Shown here: in pieces, positions 33,085 through 41,109 of the stretch | Numbering within the stretch: the stretch's first letter is position 1 | Layout: each line of letters opens with the position of its first letter | Origin: Streptomyces jumonjinensis | GTDB taxonomy: Bacteria > Actinomycetota > Actinomycetes > Streptomycetales > Streptomycetaceae | Direction of reading: 5' to 3' | Length of the DNA stretch: 64,000 bases | NCBI RefSeq assembly: GCF_009600885.1 | Contig: NZ_VCLA01000170.1 | Location: 215,603-279,602, forward strand | Translations under genes and position numbers: made by a program | Notes under the pieces: model-generated | Told to the model about the DNA's origin: nothing | What the model saw: only the letters and a program-made list of their open reading frames with translations | Databases searched by the model: none

Positions 33085-33135
33085 CGGACCACGCGGTCAT
33101 GTTGTGCTACGGTTCAAACATGACCGAGCGGTCCG
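33085..33135. promoter_or_regulatory. TetR operator (19-bp inverted repeat) in a 351-bp divergent region
   Basis: Two 19-base arms, 33085-33103 and 33117-33135, match as an inverted repeat at 17 of 19 positions with a 13-base spacer. Each arm holds a GACCGnnCGGTC-like core. The rest of the region 33066-33416 holds no gene. Confidence 0.65.
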
Positions 33136-33416
33136 GTTGATGGAATCGGGGCGTACGGGGTCACCTGGGCCACCCATGGGCCCGGCACATCGGATGTGCC
33201 GGGGCGAGGGGAATCCCGGTGGGCCCGCGCCCCGCGGACCGGTCGCGCGGCACGAGGCGCCTCAGAGAGCCGAGTGCCACAGGTCTCGGCGCGGCCCCAG
33301 GACGGGGCCGCGCCCGGAACAGATCTCCCCGCCCTGCCGGTGTCACGGCAGGGCCCGCCGTGAGCGGGATCGCCCGATCCGGGGAGCGGCAGCACACAGT
33401 GAGAGAGGAAACAGTC

Positions 33417-34176
33417 ATGGACGTCCGCGGTTACAAGACCGGTCCGATCGAGGCGGAGGCCGCCTTCACCTCCGACTTCCCCCTGGACGACCGCTACTCC
33501 ACCCAGGACCTCGTCGACATGCTGGAGCGCGAGCGCCCCAACATGGACATCCGTCCCGGCATGCGGCACAAGTACACCCCGCTCCGCTTCGACCCGGCCA
33601 CCGGCGTCAAGTACATCGGCGGGCGCTACCTCTTCGACACCTGGGAGAACGTCCTCGACTACAACCACTTCACCAACGAGGAGCTCTTCCCGGAGCCCGG
33701 CGTGAAGTTCTGGTCGCGCTTCCCGGGTGTGGACAGGCACTACTGGAAGGTCACCGGCGCGCACGACTTCAAGCCGATGGCCACCTCGCACCACATCAAC
33801 CGGTTCGAGCGCTACTCCTACACTGACGACAGCGTCGAGCAGCTGCTGAAGCAGGTGTGGCCGGCCATCCGTGACGAGGCCGAGAAGCAGGGCCTGTCGA
33901 GCGTCTGGCTGATGTTCCAGCCGGAGGAGAAGCAGATCGGCATCATCACCGTCGCCGAGAAGGCCGGCGACGCCGACCAGTCCGTCGCCATCTCCAAGGG
34001 TCTGGAGTACCTGGAGCGTCTGGACGCCTTCGGCCGCTTCCTGCCCGCGCAGCTCGGCGCCGAGCAGCTGATGGACCGGACCAGCCTGATCATCTCGTCC
34101 TGGCTGCCGGAGTCCCGGGCGCTGGGCGGGGCGCCCGTTCGACGTGTCCCCGCCGCACCCGAAGCCGCAGATCTGA
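33417..34176 (+). CDS. TetR-linked protein of unknown function with an apparent 3' frameshift
   Basis: The protein begins MDVRGYKTGPIEAEAAFTSD and is unrecognised: about 250 residues, soluble, with a basic aromatic middle (FWSRFPGVDRHYWKVTGAHD). In the literal sequence the frame has no stop until 34817, running 170 codons into the antisense of the next TetR gene with no protein-like character. A single extra G near 34135 explains this: shifted, the end reads ALGGAPFDVSPPHPKPQI and stops at 34176, three bases before a strong terminator hairpin. Either the base is a sequencing error or the gene carries a real C-terminal frameshift. The ATG follows GAGAGGAAACAGTC. Divergent TetR control is likely. 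Confidence 0.68.
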
Positions 34177-34178
34177 TC

Positions 34179-34257
34179 GTTGCCCCGGATTCGACCGGGG
34201 CAACGGCAGGGCGGGCACCCGGCCGGAACACCCTCACGGTTCCGGCCGGGCGCCCGC
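34179..34257. terminator. Double hairpin between convergent genes
   Basis: GTTGCCCCGG (34179-34188) pairs perfectly with CCGGGGCAAC (34195-34204). A second hairpin has 19-base arms at 34211-34229 and 34239-34257 with one mismatch. A third inverted repeat (34266-34307) covers the end of the TetR gene. They separate two convergent genes. Confidence 0.75.
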
Positions 34258-34303
34258 GTCCATCACTGACCGGACTGATCCGGACTGATCCGGATCAGTC
34301 CGG

Positions 34304-35005
34304 TCAGTCGTTCGCGGCGGGCCGGGCCATGAGGTCCAGACTGCCGGGTACGGCGGCGAACGCGCGGTCGGTCAGGGCGATCAGCTCCGGCCGGCCCGCG
34401 TCCGCCGGCCCGGTGGACCAGGCGTGCAGCGCGCACCGGAAGGCGGCCACGGTGATCTCCAGCGCGATCCGCAGCCGCAGTTCGTCCGCCCCCGGCCCGG
34501 CCGGGCCGCCGTCGTCCGCGATCAGCGGTCCCAGCGGTCCCAGGCGTACGGAGAGCAGCGCCAGGACGGCGTCGGAGGTCTCGGCGCAGTGCTGGAGGCT
34601 GTGCGCCGAGAGCGCCGGGGTCCGTTCCACGAGCCGCCGGCTCTCCGCGAACCGGCGTTCCCATTCCTCGCCCATCCGTTCCAGGGAGGTGATCAGCGCC
34701 CGGTGGAGTACCCCGAGGACCGGACCGGTCAGCTCGGCCTCCCGGAGTACGTCGAGGAAGGCCGCCCAGAACTCCTTCTCCGGTGCGAGCGCCACATCCT
34801 CCTTGGAGGCGAAGTAGCGGAAGAAGGTCCGTTTCGAGATCTCGACGTCGTCGGTGATGTCGTCGAGCGTCGTCCGCTCGAAGCCGTCCCTGGCGTACCG
34901 GGCGAGCGCGGTCTCGACCAGGGCCCGCCGGGTGCGCAGCCGCTTGCGCTCGCGCAGCGGCAGCTCCTTCCCCTCCGGTCCCGGTGTCGTCGCCGCTGTC
35001 GTCAT
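34304..35005 (-). CDS. TetR-family repressor
   Basis: A 233-aa TetR regulator. The HTH is LDDITDDVEISKRTFFRYFA (about residues 46-65), after the usual RTRRALVETALARYARDGF. The C-terminal domain is of the type with EWERRFAESRRLVERTPAL. The ATG at 35005 is used; the frame is open to 35083 but that extension overlaps the operator. It is divergent from the quinone oxidoreductase gene across a palindrome at 35077-35093. Confidence 0.9.
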   Translation of the reverse strand: MTTAATTPGPEGKELPLRERKRLRTRRALVETALARYARDGFERTTLDDITDDVEISKRTFFRYFASKEDVALAPEKEFWAAFLDVLREAELTGPVLGVLHRALITSLERMGEEWERRFAESRRLVERTPALSAHSLQHCAETSDAVLALLSVRLGPLGPLIADDGGPAGPGADELRLRIALEITVAAFRCALHAWSTGPADAGRPELIALTDRAFAAVPGSLDLMARPAAND

Positions 35006-35076
35006 ACCGGCGAGTCTAGGCGGAACCGCCTCTGGAATACCCGGACCACCGAGCAGCGTTTGCCCGTCATAGACAT

Positions 35077-35093
35077 ATGCCACTGAGTGACAT
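35077..35093. promoter_or_regulatory. Probable TetR operator
   Basis: ATGCCACTGAGTGACAT is a 17-base near-perfect palindrome (one mismatched pair) between the divergent TetR and oxidoreductase genes. Its TGnCACTnAGTGnCA form is common for TetR-family operators. Confidence 0.55.
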
Positions 35094-35142
35094 TTTCTCT
35101 TCGTGGCCCGGCCCGTCCCCAGAGATCAACCGGAGCAATCCC

Positions 35143-36069
35143 ATGCGTGCCCTGATCGTCGACCGCTCCGTCCCGGGGCAGCTGAGGCTCGCCGAAGCGC
35201 CCGACCCGGTCCCCGCGCCCCACCAGGCGCTCGTCCGGGTCACGGCGATCTCGCCCAACCCGGCCGAGTTCCGTTACGTCCTTCCCGGGGCGCCCGACGG
35301 CGCGGTGATCGGCTGGGACGCCGCCGGTGTGGTCGAGCGGGCCGCCGCCGACGGCTCCGGCCCGGCGGTCGGCACCCCCGTGACCACGCTCGGCCTCAGC
35401 GAGGGCTGGGCGGAGCTGCGGGCCGTCGACACAGCGCTGATCGGTACGGTCCCGGAGGGCGCCGACCTCGGCGAGATGAGCACCCTGCCCGTCTCCGGCG
35501 GAACCGCGCTGCGCGCCCTGCGCAGGCTGGGCCCGATCCTGGGCCGCCGGGTGCTGATCAACGGGGCCTCGGGCGCGGTCGGCCGGTTCGCCGTCCAGCT
35601 CGCCGCCCGGGGCGGCGCGCGCGTGATCGCCGTCGCCCGGAGGCCCGAGTCGGCCGATGAGCTGCGCGCCCTGGGCGCCCACGAGGTCGTCACCGGACCC
35701 GACGGGATCACCGCGCCCGTCGACGGCGTACTCGACCAGGTCGGCGGCCCCGACCTCGCCGCGTACTTCGACGCGCTCGGCGAGGGCGGCACCCTCGTAC
35801 TGACCGGCGCGGCCTCCGGCGGCGCCACGGTCTTCGCGCCGGGCGCCCTGCTCGCCGACCCGATGCGGCAGAACCGCTCGATCGTCACCTTCTTCGAGAC
35901 GGCCGGCGACGGCATCGGCACGGACCTGACCTGGCTCGCCGCCGAGGTGGCCGCCGGGAGGCTGCGTACGCACACCGTGTGGCGCGGCGACTGGACCGGC
36001 GCCGGCGACACGCTCGACGCCGTACGCGAGAGCCGGCTCGCCGGAAAGGCCGTCCTGGACCTGTCCTGA
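35143..36069 (+). CDS. Zinc-independent quinone oxidoreductase (MDR family)
   Basis: A 308-aa NAD(P)H-dependent reductase of the medium-chain dehydrogenase/reductase group. It has the GroES-like N-terminal domain (ISPNPAEFRYVLPGAP) and a Rossmann domain with INGASGAVGRFAVQLAARGG (about residues 138-157). The zinc ligands of alcohol dehydrogenases are absent, as in QOR-type enzymes. The ATG at 35143 follows CGGAG. It probably reduces quinones or enals under control of the divergent TetR gene. Confidence 0.88.
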   Translation: MRALIVDRSVPGQLRLAEAPDPVPAPHQALVRVTAISPNPAEFRYVLPGAPDGAVIGWDAAGVVERAAADGSGPAVGTPVTTLGLSEGWAELRAVDTALIGTVPEGADLGEMSTLPVSGGTALRALRRLGPILGRRVLINGASGAVGRFAVQLAARGGARVIAVARRPESADELRALGAHEVVTGPDGITAPVDGVLDQVGGPDLAAYFDALGEGGTLVLTGAASGGATVFAPGALLADPMRQNRSIVTFFETAGDGIGTDLTWLAAEVAAGRLRTHTVWRGDWTGAGDTLDAVRESRLAGKAVLDLS

Positions 36070-36124
36070 CGGCCCCGCCGTCGAGCCGTCGACCCCGCCG
36101 CCGTGACGGCGACGGTCCGGTTCC

Positions 36125-36252
36125 CGTACCGGAAGTACCGGAAGTACCGGAAGTACCGGAAGTACCGGAAGTACCGGAAGTGCCGAAAGTACCGGAAGTG
36201 CCGAAAGTGCCAGGCGTACCGAATGTATCGGGCGTACCGGACGTACCGGAAC
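36125..36252. repeat. 9-bp tandem repeat
   Basis: The unit GTACCGGAA is repeated in register about six times almost perfectly and then degenerates into GTGCCGAAA and GTACCGGAC variants. It lies in the 249-base gap between two oxidoreductase genes. The repeat is open in two forward frames by virtue of its period, not because it codes. Confidence 0.8.
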
Positions 36253-36318
36253 CGGGCCCCCGACCACCCCCTTCACCCGGGGCCGCCTCCGGCGCCCCGC
36301 CCCACCGAAAGAACGGAC

Positions 36319-37323
36319 ATGAACAACTCCACCGACTACTCAGGCATCCCGCTCTCCGTCCTCGACCTCTCCCCGATCCGCACGGGCCGGCCCGCCGCCG
36401 AGGCGCTGGGGAACACCGTCGCGCTGGCCCGCGCCGCCGAGGCGTACGGCTACCGCCGCTTCTGGATCTCCGAGCACCACAACACCCCCGCGATGGCCAG
36501 CTCCGCGACCTCGATCATCATCGGCCAGGTGGCCGCCGCCACCGAGCGGATCAGGGTCGGCGCGGGCGGCGTCATGCTCCCCAACCACGCCCCGTACGTG
36601 GTCGCCGAGCAGTACGGCACCCTCGCCACCTACCACCCCGGCCGGATCGACCTCGGCCTCGGCCGCGCGCCCGGCACCGACCCCTGGACCACCCGCGCCC
36701 TGCGGCGCGAGCACCAGAGCGGCGCCGACTTCCCCGAGCAGGCCGCCGAACTGCGCGGCTACCTCGCCCCCGGCAGCGCCGAGCGCAAGGTCCGCGCGAT
36801 CCCCGGCGAGGGCGTCGACCTGCCCGTCTACATCCTGGGCTCCAGCACCTTCGGCGCGGCCCTCGCCGCCCGCGAGGGACTGCCGTTCGTCTTCGCCTCC
36901 CACTTCTCGCCCGACCAGCTCCGTACCGCGCTGACGCTGTACCGGACCGCCTTCCGCCCCTCGGCGACCCTGGCGAAGCCGTACGCGATCGTCGCGGCCA
37001 ACGCGGTCGTCGCCGACACCGACGCCGAAGCCGTACGGATCTTCAGCTCGATGCAGCAGAAGTTCCTCACCCACTTCCGGGGCGGCATGGAGTTCCTGCC
37101 GCCGGTCGACGACATCGACGCCGTCTGGGCCCCGCAGGAGGCACAGATGGTGAACGCGATGCTCGCCGAGTCCTTCACCGGCACACCGGACACCGTCCGC
37201 CGCGGTCTGGAGGATCTCGTCGACCGCACGGACGCCGACGAGCTGATGATCGTCAGCGAGGCGTGGGACTTCGACGCCCGGCTGCGCTCCTACGAACTGC
37301 TCGCCAAGACCTGGAACCTCTGA
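36319..37323 (+). CDS. LLM class flavin-dependent oxidoreductase
   Basis: A 334-aa bacterial luciferase-like monooxygenase/oxidoreductase using FMN or F420. Typical segments are PLSVLDLSPIRTGRPAAEAL, YRRFWISEHHNTPAMASSAT (about residues 46-65), GVMLPNHAPYVVAEQYGTLA, the GRIDLGLGRAPGTD loop and PVYILGSSTFGAALAAREGL. The ATG at 36319 starts the conserved region; the longer frame only reads through the tandem repeat. It lies between the quinone oxidoreductase and OYE-type genes in the same direction. The substrate is unknown. Confidence 0.9.
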   Translation: MNNSTDYSGIPLSVLDLSPIRTGRPAAEALGNTVALARAAEAYGYRRFWISEHHNTPAMASSATSIIIGQVAAATERIRVGAGGVMLPNHAPYVVAEQYGTLATYHPGRIDLGLGRAPGTDPWTTRALRREHQSGADFPEQAAELRGYLAPGSAERKVRAIPGEGVDLPVYILGSSTFGAALAAREGLPFVFASHFSPDQLRTALTLYRTAFRPSATLAKPYAIVAANAVVADTDAEAVRIFSSMQQKFLTHFRGGMEFLPPVDDIDAVWAPQEAQMVNAMLAESFTGTPDTVRRGLEDLVDRTDADELMIVSEAWDFDARLRSYELLAKTWNL

Positions 37324-37384
37324 ACCCCGGCACCACGGCACTCCGGCACCCCGGCACCCCGGCACACCCGCGAAAGGATTCCGC

Positions 37385-38449
37385 ATGCGCGCGCCCGCCG
37401 CCCTCTTCGAGCCCACCCGGCTCGGTGATCTCACCCTGCCCAACCGCATGGTCATGGCGCCGATGAGCCGCGCCCGCGCGGACGCCGACGGCACCCCCGG
37501 CACGCTGATGGCCGACTACTACGCCCAGCGCGCCTCGGCGGGGCTGATCGTGGCCGAGGGCACCCACCCGGTCGCCGTCGGAGCCATCGGCCCCGACGCG
37601 CCGGGCCTGTTCACCGACGCGCACCAGGACGGCTGGGCGCGGGTCGCGGACGGGGTGCACGCGGCGGGCGGGCGCGTCTTCCTCCAGCTCATGCACGCGG
37701 GCCGGCTGGCCCACCCGGACTTCCTGCCCGAGGGGTCGCTTCCGGTGGCCCCCTCGGCGATGGCCGCCGACGCCCCCGTCTACACCCCGGGCGGCCGGGT
37801 GCCCGCGGTCACTCCGAGGGCACTCACCGACGCTGGGATACGGGAGCTGATCGACGACTTCGTACGCTCCGCGTGCCGGGCGGTGGCCGCCGGGCTCGAC
37901 GGGGTGGAGATCCACGCCGCCAACGGCTATCTGCTCCACCAGTTCCTCGCGGAGAACGCCAACCTCCGCACCGACCGCTGGGGCGGGGACACCGAGGGCC
38001 GGATCCGGCTCCCCGTCGCGATCGCGCGGGCCGTCGCCGACACCGTCGGCCCGCACCGGGTCGGCGTGCGGATCTCGCCGTCGAACCCGTTCGGCGATCT
38101 GACGGAGGCCGACCCGTACGGTACGTACACGGCGCTCGTCCGCGCCCTCGCGCCGCTGGAGATCGCCTATCTGCACCACGGCGAGACGGGCACGGAACTG
38201 GACCCAGCGGTACGGGAGCTGTGGCCCACGGCGCTGATGGTCACCCCGCTCCCGGCCGACCGGGACAAGCCGGAGGCCGCCGCGCACTCCCTCGCCCGGG
38301 GCGCGGATCTGGTCTCCTTCGGCCGTGACTTCCTCGCCAACCCCGACCTGGTCACCCGCTGCCGCATCGGCACGCCCCTCAACGAGGCGCGGCGGACGGG
38401 CTTCTACGGCGGGGGAGCGCAGGGCTACACCGACTACCCCGCGCTGTAG
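37385..38449 (+). CDS. Old-yellow-enzyme-type NADH:flavin oxidoreductase
   Basis: A 354-aa FMN-dependent alkene reductase. It begins with LFEPTRLGDLTLPNRMVMAP and contains QLMHAGRLAHPDFLP, the substrate-activating pair in EIHAANGYLLHQFL (H-x-x-N, near residue 177) and the phosphate-binding SFGRDFLANPDLV. These residues are intact. The ATG follows AAAGGA and lies 61 bases after the LLM gene, so the two are probably co-transcribed. It would reduce electrophilic alkenes such as enones or nitro compounds. Confidence 0.93.
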   Translation: MRAPAALFEPTRLGDLTLPNRMVMAPMSRARADADGTPGTLMADYYAQRASAGLIVAEGTHPVAVGAIGPDAPGLFTDAHQDGWARVADGVHAAGGRVFLQLMHAGRLAHPDFLPEGSLPVAPSAMAADAPVYTPGGRVPAVTPRALTDAGIRELIDDFVRSACRAVAAGLDGVEIHAANGYLLHQFLAENANLRTDRWGGDTEGRIRLPVAIARAVADTVGPHRVGVRISPSNPFGDLTEADPYGTYTALVRALAPLEIAYLHHGETGTELDPAVRELWPTALMVTPLPADRDKPEAAAHSLARGADLVSFGRDFLANPDLVTRCRIGTPLNEARRTGFYGGGAQGYTDYPAL

Positions 38450-38489
38450 CCGAAGGGACGGCCGGACGCTTCCAACGGCCGGGCCCGGA

Positions 38490-38520
38490 GGGCGAACCCG
38501 CAGCCGCCGCGGGCTCGCCC
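38490..38520. terminator. Hairpin between convergent OYE and TetR genes
   Basis: GGGCGAACCCGC (38490-38501) pairs with GCGGGCTCGCCC (38509-38520), with one mismatch and a 7-base loop, between two convergent genes. Confidence 0.6.
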
Positions 38521-38572
38521 GCGGCGTCTCTCGGCGCTTCGCCCGCGGAGAGCCGCCTGTCGGTTCCGGCGG

Positions 38573-39178
38573 TCAGACGCGGGGCGCCGCCCTGACGAGT
38601 TGTCCGAGGTGGACGGCCGCGTCCCGGAGGGGGGTGTCGTCCGCGGTCACACGGCTCAGCAGTTCGGCGCCCTCCAGCATGCTGATGACCGTTCCGGCGA
38701 GGGAGCGGGCCGCGGCCGGGGCGATGCCGCTCTCCGTCAGCTTGGCCGTGACGAGGCTCTGCCACTGGGTGAGGGCCTGGGTCGCGGCCTCCTGGAGGCC
38801 GGGGACGCGGCCGATGGTCTCCAGGGCGGTGACCGCGACCGGGCAGCCGTCGCTCCACTCCGACTGTTTCAGGTCGTCGGCCAGCAGCAGGGCGCAGGCG
38901 GCCGTCGCCTCGGCCGGGTCGGCGGCGGAGGCGAGTCCTTCCGCGAGCATCTCGCCGAACTCCCGCGCGCCGTGGTGCATCGCCTCGATGGCGAGCTCCT
39001 GCTTCCCCCCGGGGAAGAAGTGGTAGACGGAGCTGGGTGACGCCTGCGCGGCGCCGGCGATGCGCTTGACCGAGGTGCTCTCGTACCCCTGCTGCTGAAG
39101 CAGGGCGGCCGTGGCCCGGATGATCCGGCGGCGGGTGTCGGCGTCGGACGAGCGGTGGAGCGGTGGGGTGGCTGCCAT
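38573..39178 (-). CDS. TetR-family repressor (LmrA/YxaF-like)
   Basis: A 201-aa TetR regulator with HTH VKRIAGAAQASPSSVYHFFP (about residues 38-57), followed by GGKQELAIEAMHH, as in the LmrA/YxaF type. The ATG at 39178 is the start; the much longer open frame upstream is antisense to the luciferase-like gene. It is divergent from the genes at 39311 and 40306, with a perfect 21-base inverted repeat between them. Confidence 0.91.
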   Translation of the reverse strand: MAATPPLHRSSDADTRRRIIRATAALLQQQGYESTSVKRIAGAAQASPSSVYHFFPGGKQELAIEAMHHGAREFGEMLAEGLASAADPAEATAACALLLADDLKQSEWSDGCPVAVTALETIGRVPGLQEAATQALTQWQSLVTAKLTESGIAPAAARSLAGTVISMLEGAELLSRVTADDTPLRDAAVHLGQLVRAAPRV

Positions 39179-39199
39179 GACCGCGAGTCTACTGGTCCA

Positions 39200-39256
39200 C
39201 TGGTTGGAACGTTCGATCCAGAGTGTCGTATGGTTTGGATCGAACGTTCCAACCAG
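39200..39256. promoter_or_regulatory. TetR operator: perfect 21-bp inverted repeat
   Basis: Arms 39200-39220 and 39236-39256 are perfect inverse complements with a 15-base spacer. Each holds TGGAACGTTCGATCCA, itself nearly palindromic, so two repressor dimers could bind. Further TTCCAACCAG-like direct repeats follow to about 39290. Confidence 0.75.
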
Positions 39257-39310
39257 AGTTCCAACCAGAATTCCGACCTGGATTCCAGCCAGAGTGATGG
39301 ACGGGTATCG

Positions 39311-40309
39311 ATGAGCAGCACAGCAGCACCGGCGTCTTCGTGGGCGGGCCACCCCGGGTACGAGCGCATGTTCGCGCCGGGGGAACTGACCGTGGGACTG
39401 TTTCTGCCTCTGTGGCCGTACGCGGGGGACATGGCCGGAATGCGCGGTCAGACGGAGGTCGTTCAGCAGGCCGAACGCGGGGGTTTCGCCGCTGTCTGGG
39501 TCCGGGACGTACCGTTGGCCGACCCCGCTTTCGGCGATGTGGGGCAGGTGTACGACCCGTGGACCGCGCTGACCTGGCTCGCGGCGCACACCTCCCGTAT
39601 CGCCCTCGCGACCGGCAGCGTGATCTTCCCGCTGCGGCACCCGATCGACCTGGCCAAGCAGGCGGCCTCGGTGGACCATCTCGCCGGGGGACGGCTGGTG
39701 CTGGGGGCGGCTTCCGGCGACCGACCGGTCGAGTTCCCCGCGTACGGTCTGGACCACGGGACGCGCGGCGCCCGGTACCGGGAGGCGGTCGACGCCTTCC
39801 GCGGGCTGCTGGAGGCGGAGCGGCCCGGCGGGCCCGGCGGCGCCCGCCTGCTGCCGAAGCCGGTGCACGGCCGGATCCCCCTCCTGGTCACCGGCTCCTC
39901 CCAGCAGTCCCAGGACTGGATCGCCGAGCACGCCGACGGCTGGCTGGTCTATCCGATGGCCACCGCCACCCCCGACGGCCCCCGGGCCCTCGGACGCAAG
40001 ATCGAGGCTTGGCGGAGCCTGGTCCCCGGAGGGGATTTCCGTCCGGTCGCCACCAATGAATGGATAGACCTGGACGAGGATCCCGGGTACCCGCCGACCC
40101 CGTTGCGCGGCGGTTTCGTCCTGCGTACGGGCACGGAGGGGCTGCTCGAACTGCTCGGCCGCTGGAAGGACGCCGGGGTCAACCACGGCGCTCTCGGCGT
40201 CCAGCACGGCAGACGGCCTGCGGCGGAGGTGGTGGCGCAGCTCGCCGAAGAGGTCGTACCGCACTTCCCCGCCCTGGCGGCCACCGCACCGTCGGCTCCC
40301 GCGTGGTGA
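39311..40309 (+). CDS. LLM class oxidoreductase (BA3436-like)
   Basis: A 332-aa luciferase-like oxidoreductase. GYERMFAPGELTVGLFLPLW, VWVRDVPLADPAFGDVGQVY, IALATGSVIFPLRHPIDLAK and LGAASGDRPVEFPAY match the LLM subfamily known as BA3436-like. The ATG at 39311 is used; ATG 39296 is possible. Its stop overlaps the start of the flavin reductase (GTGA), which would supply reduced flavin, so the pair probably forms a two-component system repressed by the divergent TetR protein. The substrate is unknown. Confidence 0.9.
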   Translation: MSSTAAPASSWAGHPGYERMFAPGELTVGLFLPLWPYAGDMAGMRGQTEVVQQAERGGFAAVWVRDVPLADPAFGDVGQVYDPWTALTWLAAHTSRIALATGSVIFPLRHPIDLAKQAASVDHLAGGRLVLGAASGDRPVEFPAYGLDHGTRGARYREAVDAFRGLLEAERPGGPGGARLLPKPVHGRIPLLVTGSSQQSQDWIAEHADGWLVYPMATATPDGPRALGRKIEAWRSLVPGGDFRPVATNEWIDLDEDPGYPPTPLRGGFVLRTGTEGLLELLGRWKDAGVNHGALGVQHGRRPAAEVVAQLAEEVVPHFPALAATAPSAPAW

Positions 40310-41049
40310 CCCGGCCCCGTACCGCGGACCGCGGTGCTCCTGGGGACGGGGCGGACTCCGGTGCGCTCGGCGACCTCGTCGGTCAGCGGCGCGGGCCTGA
40401 TCCTGGACGCGACGGGACCGACCCCGGTGCGTTCCGCGACGCGATGCGCCACTGGGCGACGGGCGTCGCGGTCATCACCACCGAGAGCCCGCAGGGGCCG
40501 CACGGCATGACCGTCAACTCCCTGCTGTCGGTCTCGCTCGACCCGCCCACCCTGCTGATCTCCCTGAAGAGGGGCAGCCGTACCGGGGGCGTCATCGAAC
40601 GGACCGGCCGCTTCACCGTCAATGTCCTCACCGCCGGGCAACGCGCTCTCGCCGACCGCTTCACCCGGCGCCGTGTGCCCGGGGAAGGGGAGTTCGAGGG
40701 GGTGCGCCACCGGCCGTCCCCCGATGGCGGAGGGCCGGAGCTGGACGGGAGCGCCGTCGTTCTGACGTGCCGTATGACGCAGCGGATGGAGGTCGCCGAC
40801 CACACCCTGATCGTCGCCCGGGCGACCGGTGTCCGCGTGCCGCCCGCCGACGGTCCCCGTGGACCGCTCCTCTACGCGGGCCGGCGCTACCGGAGTCTCG
40901 CCGAGCCGGGAGCGGGTCCGGGGCCTGGAGCGGGTCTGGGGCCGGGTCTGGGTCCGGGGTCGGGTCTGGGTCTGGGGCCGGGTCTGGGTCCGGGGTCGGG
41001 TCCCGGGGAGACTCCTGAGCCCTCCGGTCCGCCGCCGCGCGAGGGCTGA
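40306..41049 (+). CDS. Flavin reductase family protein with a Gly-rich repeat tail
   Basis: A 247-aa flavin reductase (HpaC/FMN-binding split barrel). FRDAMRHWATGVAVITTESP, HGMTVNSLLSVSLDPPTLLI and GRFTVNVLTAGQRALADRF are diagnostic, and YAGRRYRSL ends the domain. It should reduce FMN or FAD with NAD(P)H for the upstream LLM enzyme, with which it is translationally coupled. The last 45 residues are a low-complexity Gly/Pro/Leu/Ser tail encoded by GC-rich tandem repeats (about 40905-41010) and are probably not part of the fold. Confidence 0.9.
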   Translation: MTRPRTADRGAPGDGADSGALGDLVGQRRGPDPGRDGTDPGAFRDAMRHWATGVAVITTESPQGPHGMTVNSLLSVSLDPPTLLISLKRGSRTGGVIERTGRFTVNVLTAGQRALADRFTRRRVPGEGEFEGVRHRPSPDGGGPELDGSAVVLTCRMTQRMEVADHTLIVARATGVRVPPADGPRGPLLYAGRRYRSLAEPGAGPGPGAGLGPGLGPGSGLGLGPGLGPGSGPGETPEPSGPPPREG

Positions 41050-41109
41050 CCGACCCTGGCGCCGCACGCCCACCCCGAGGATCCCGCCTCGAACCGGGTC
41101 CCGTACCCC

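Noticed and set aside
34177..34817. Literal continuation of the gene at 33417 to 34817
   Set aside because: It runs antisense through a typical TetR gene with Ser/Arg-rich sequence and past two terminator hairpins; a frameshift is the better explanation.
36103..36318. Upstream extension of the LLM gene through the 9-bp repeat
   Set aside because: It would encode an RKY-repeat N-terminus unlike any LLM protein; the ATG at 36319 starts the conserved region.
38573..40264. 563-codon minus-strand frame including the TetR gene
   Set aside because: Only the last 201 codons are TetR-like; the rest is antisense to the LLM gene and crosses the operator.
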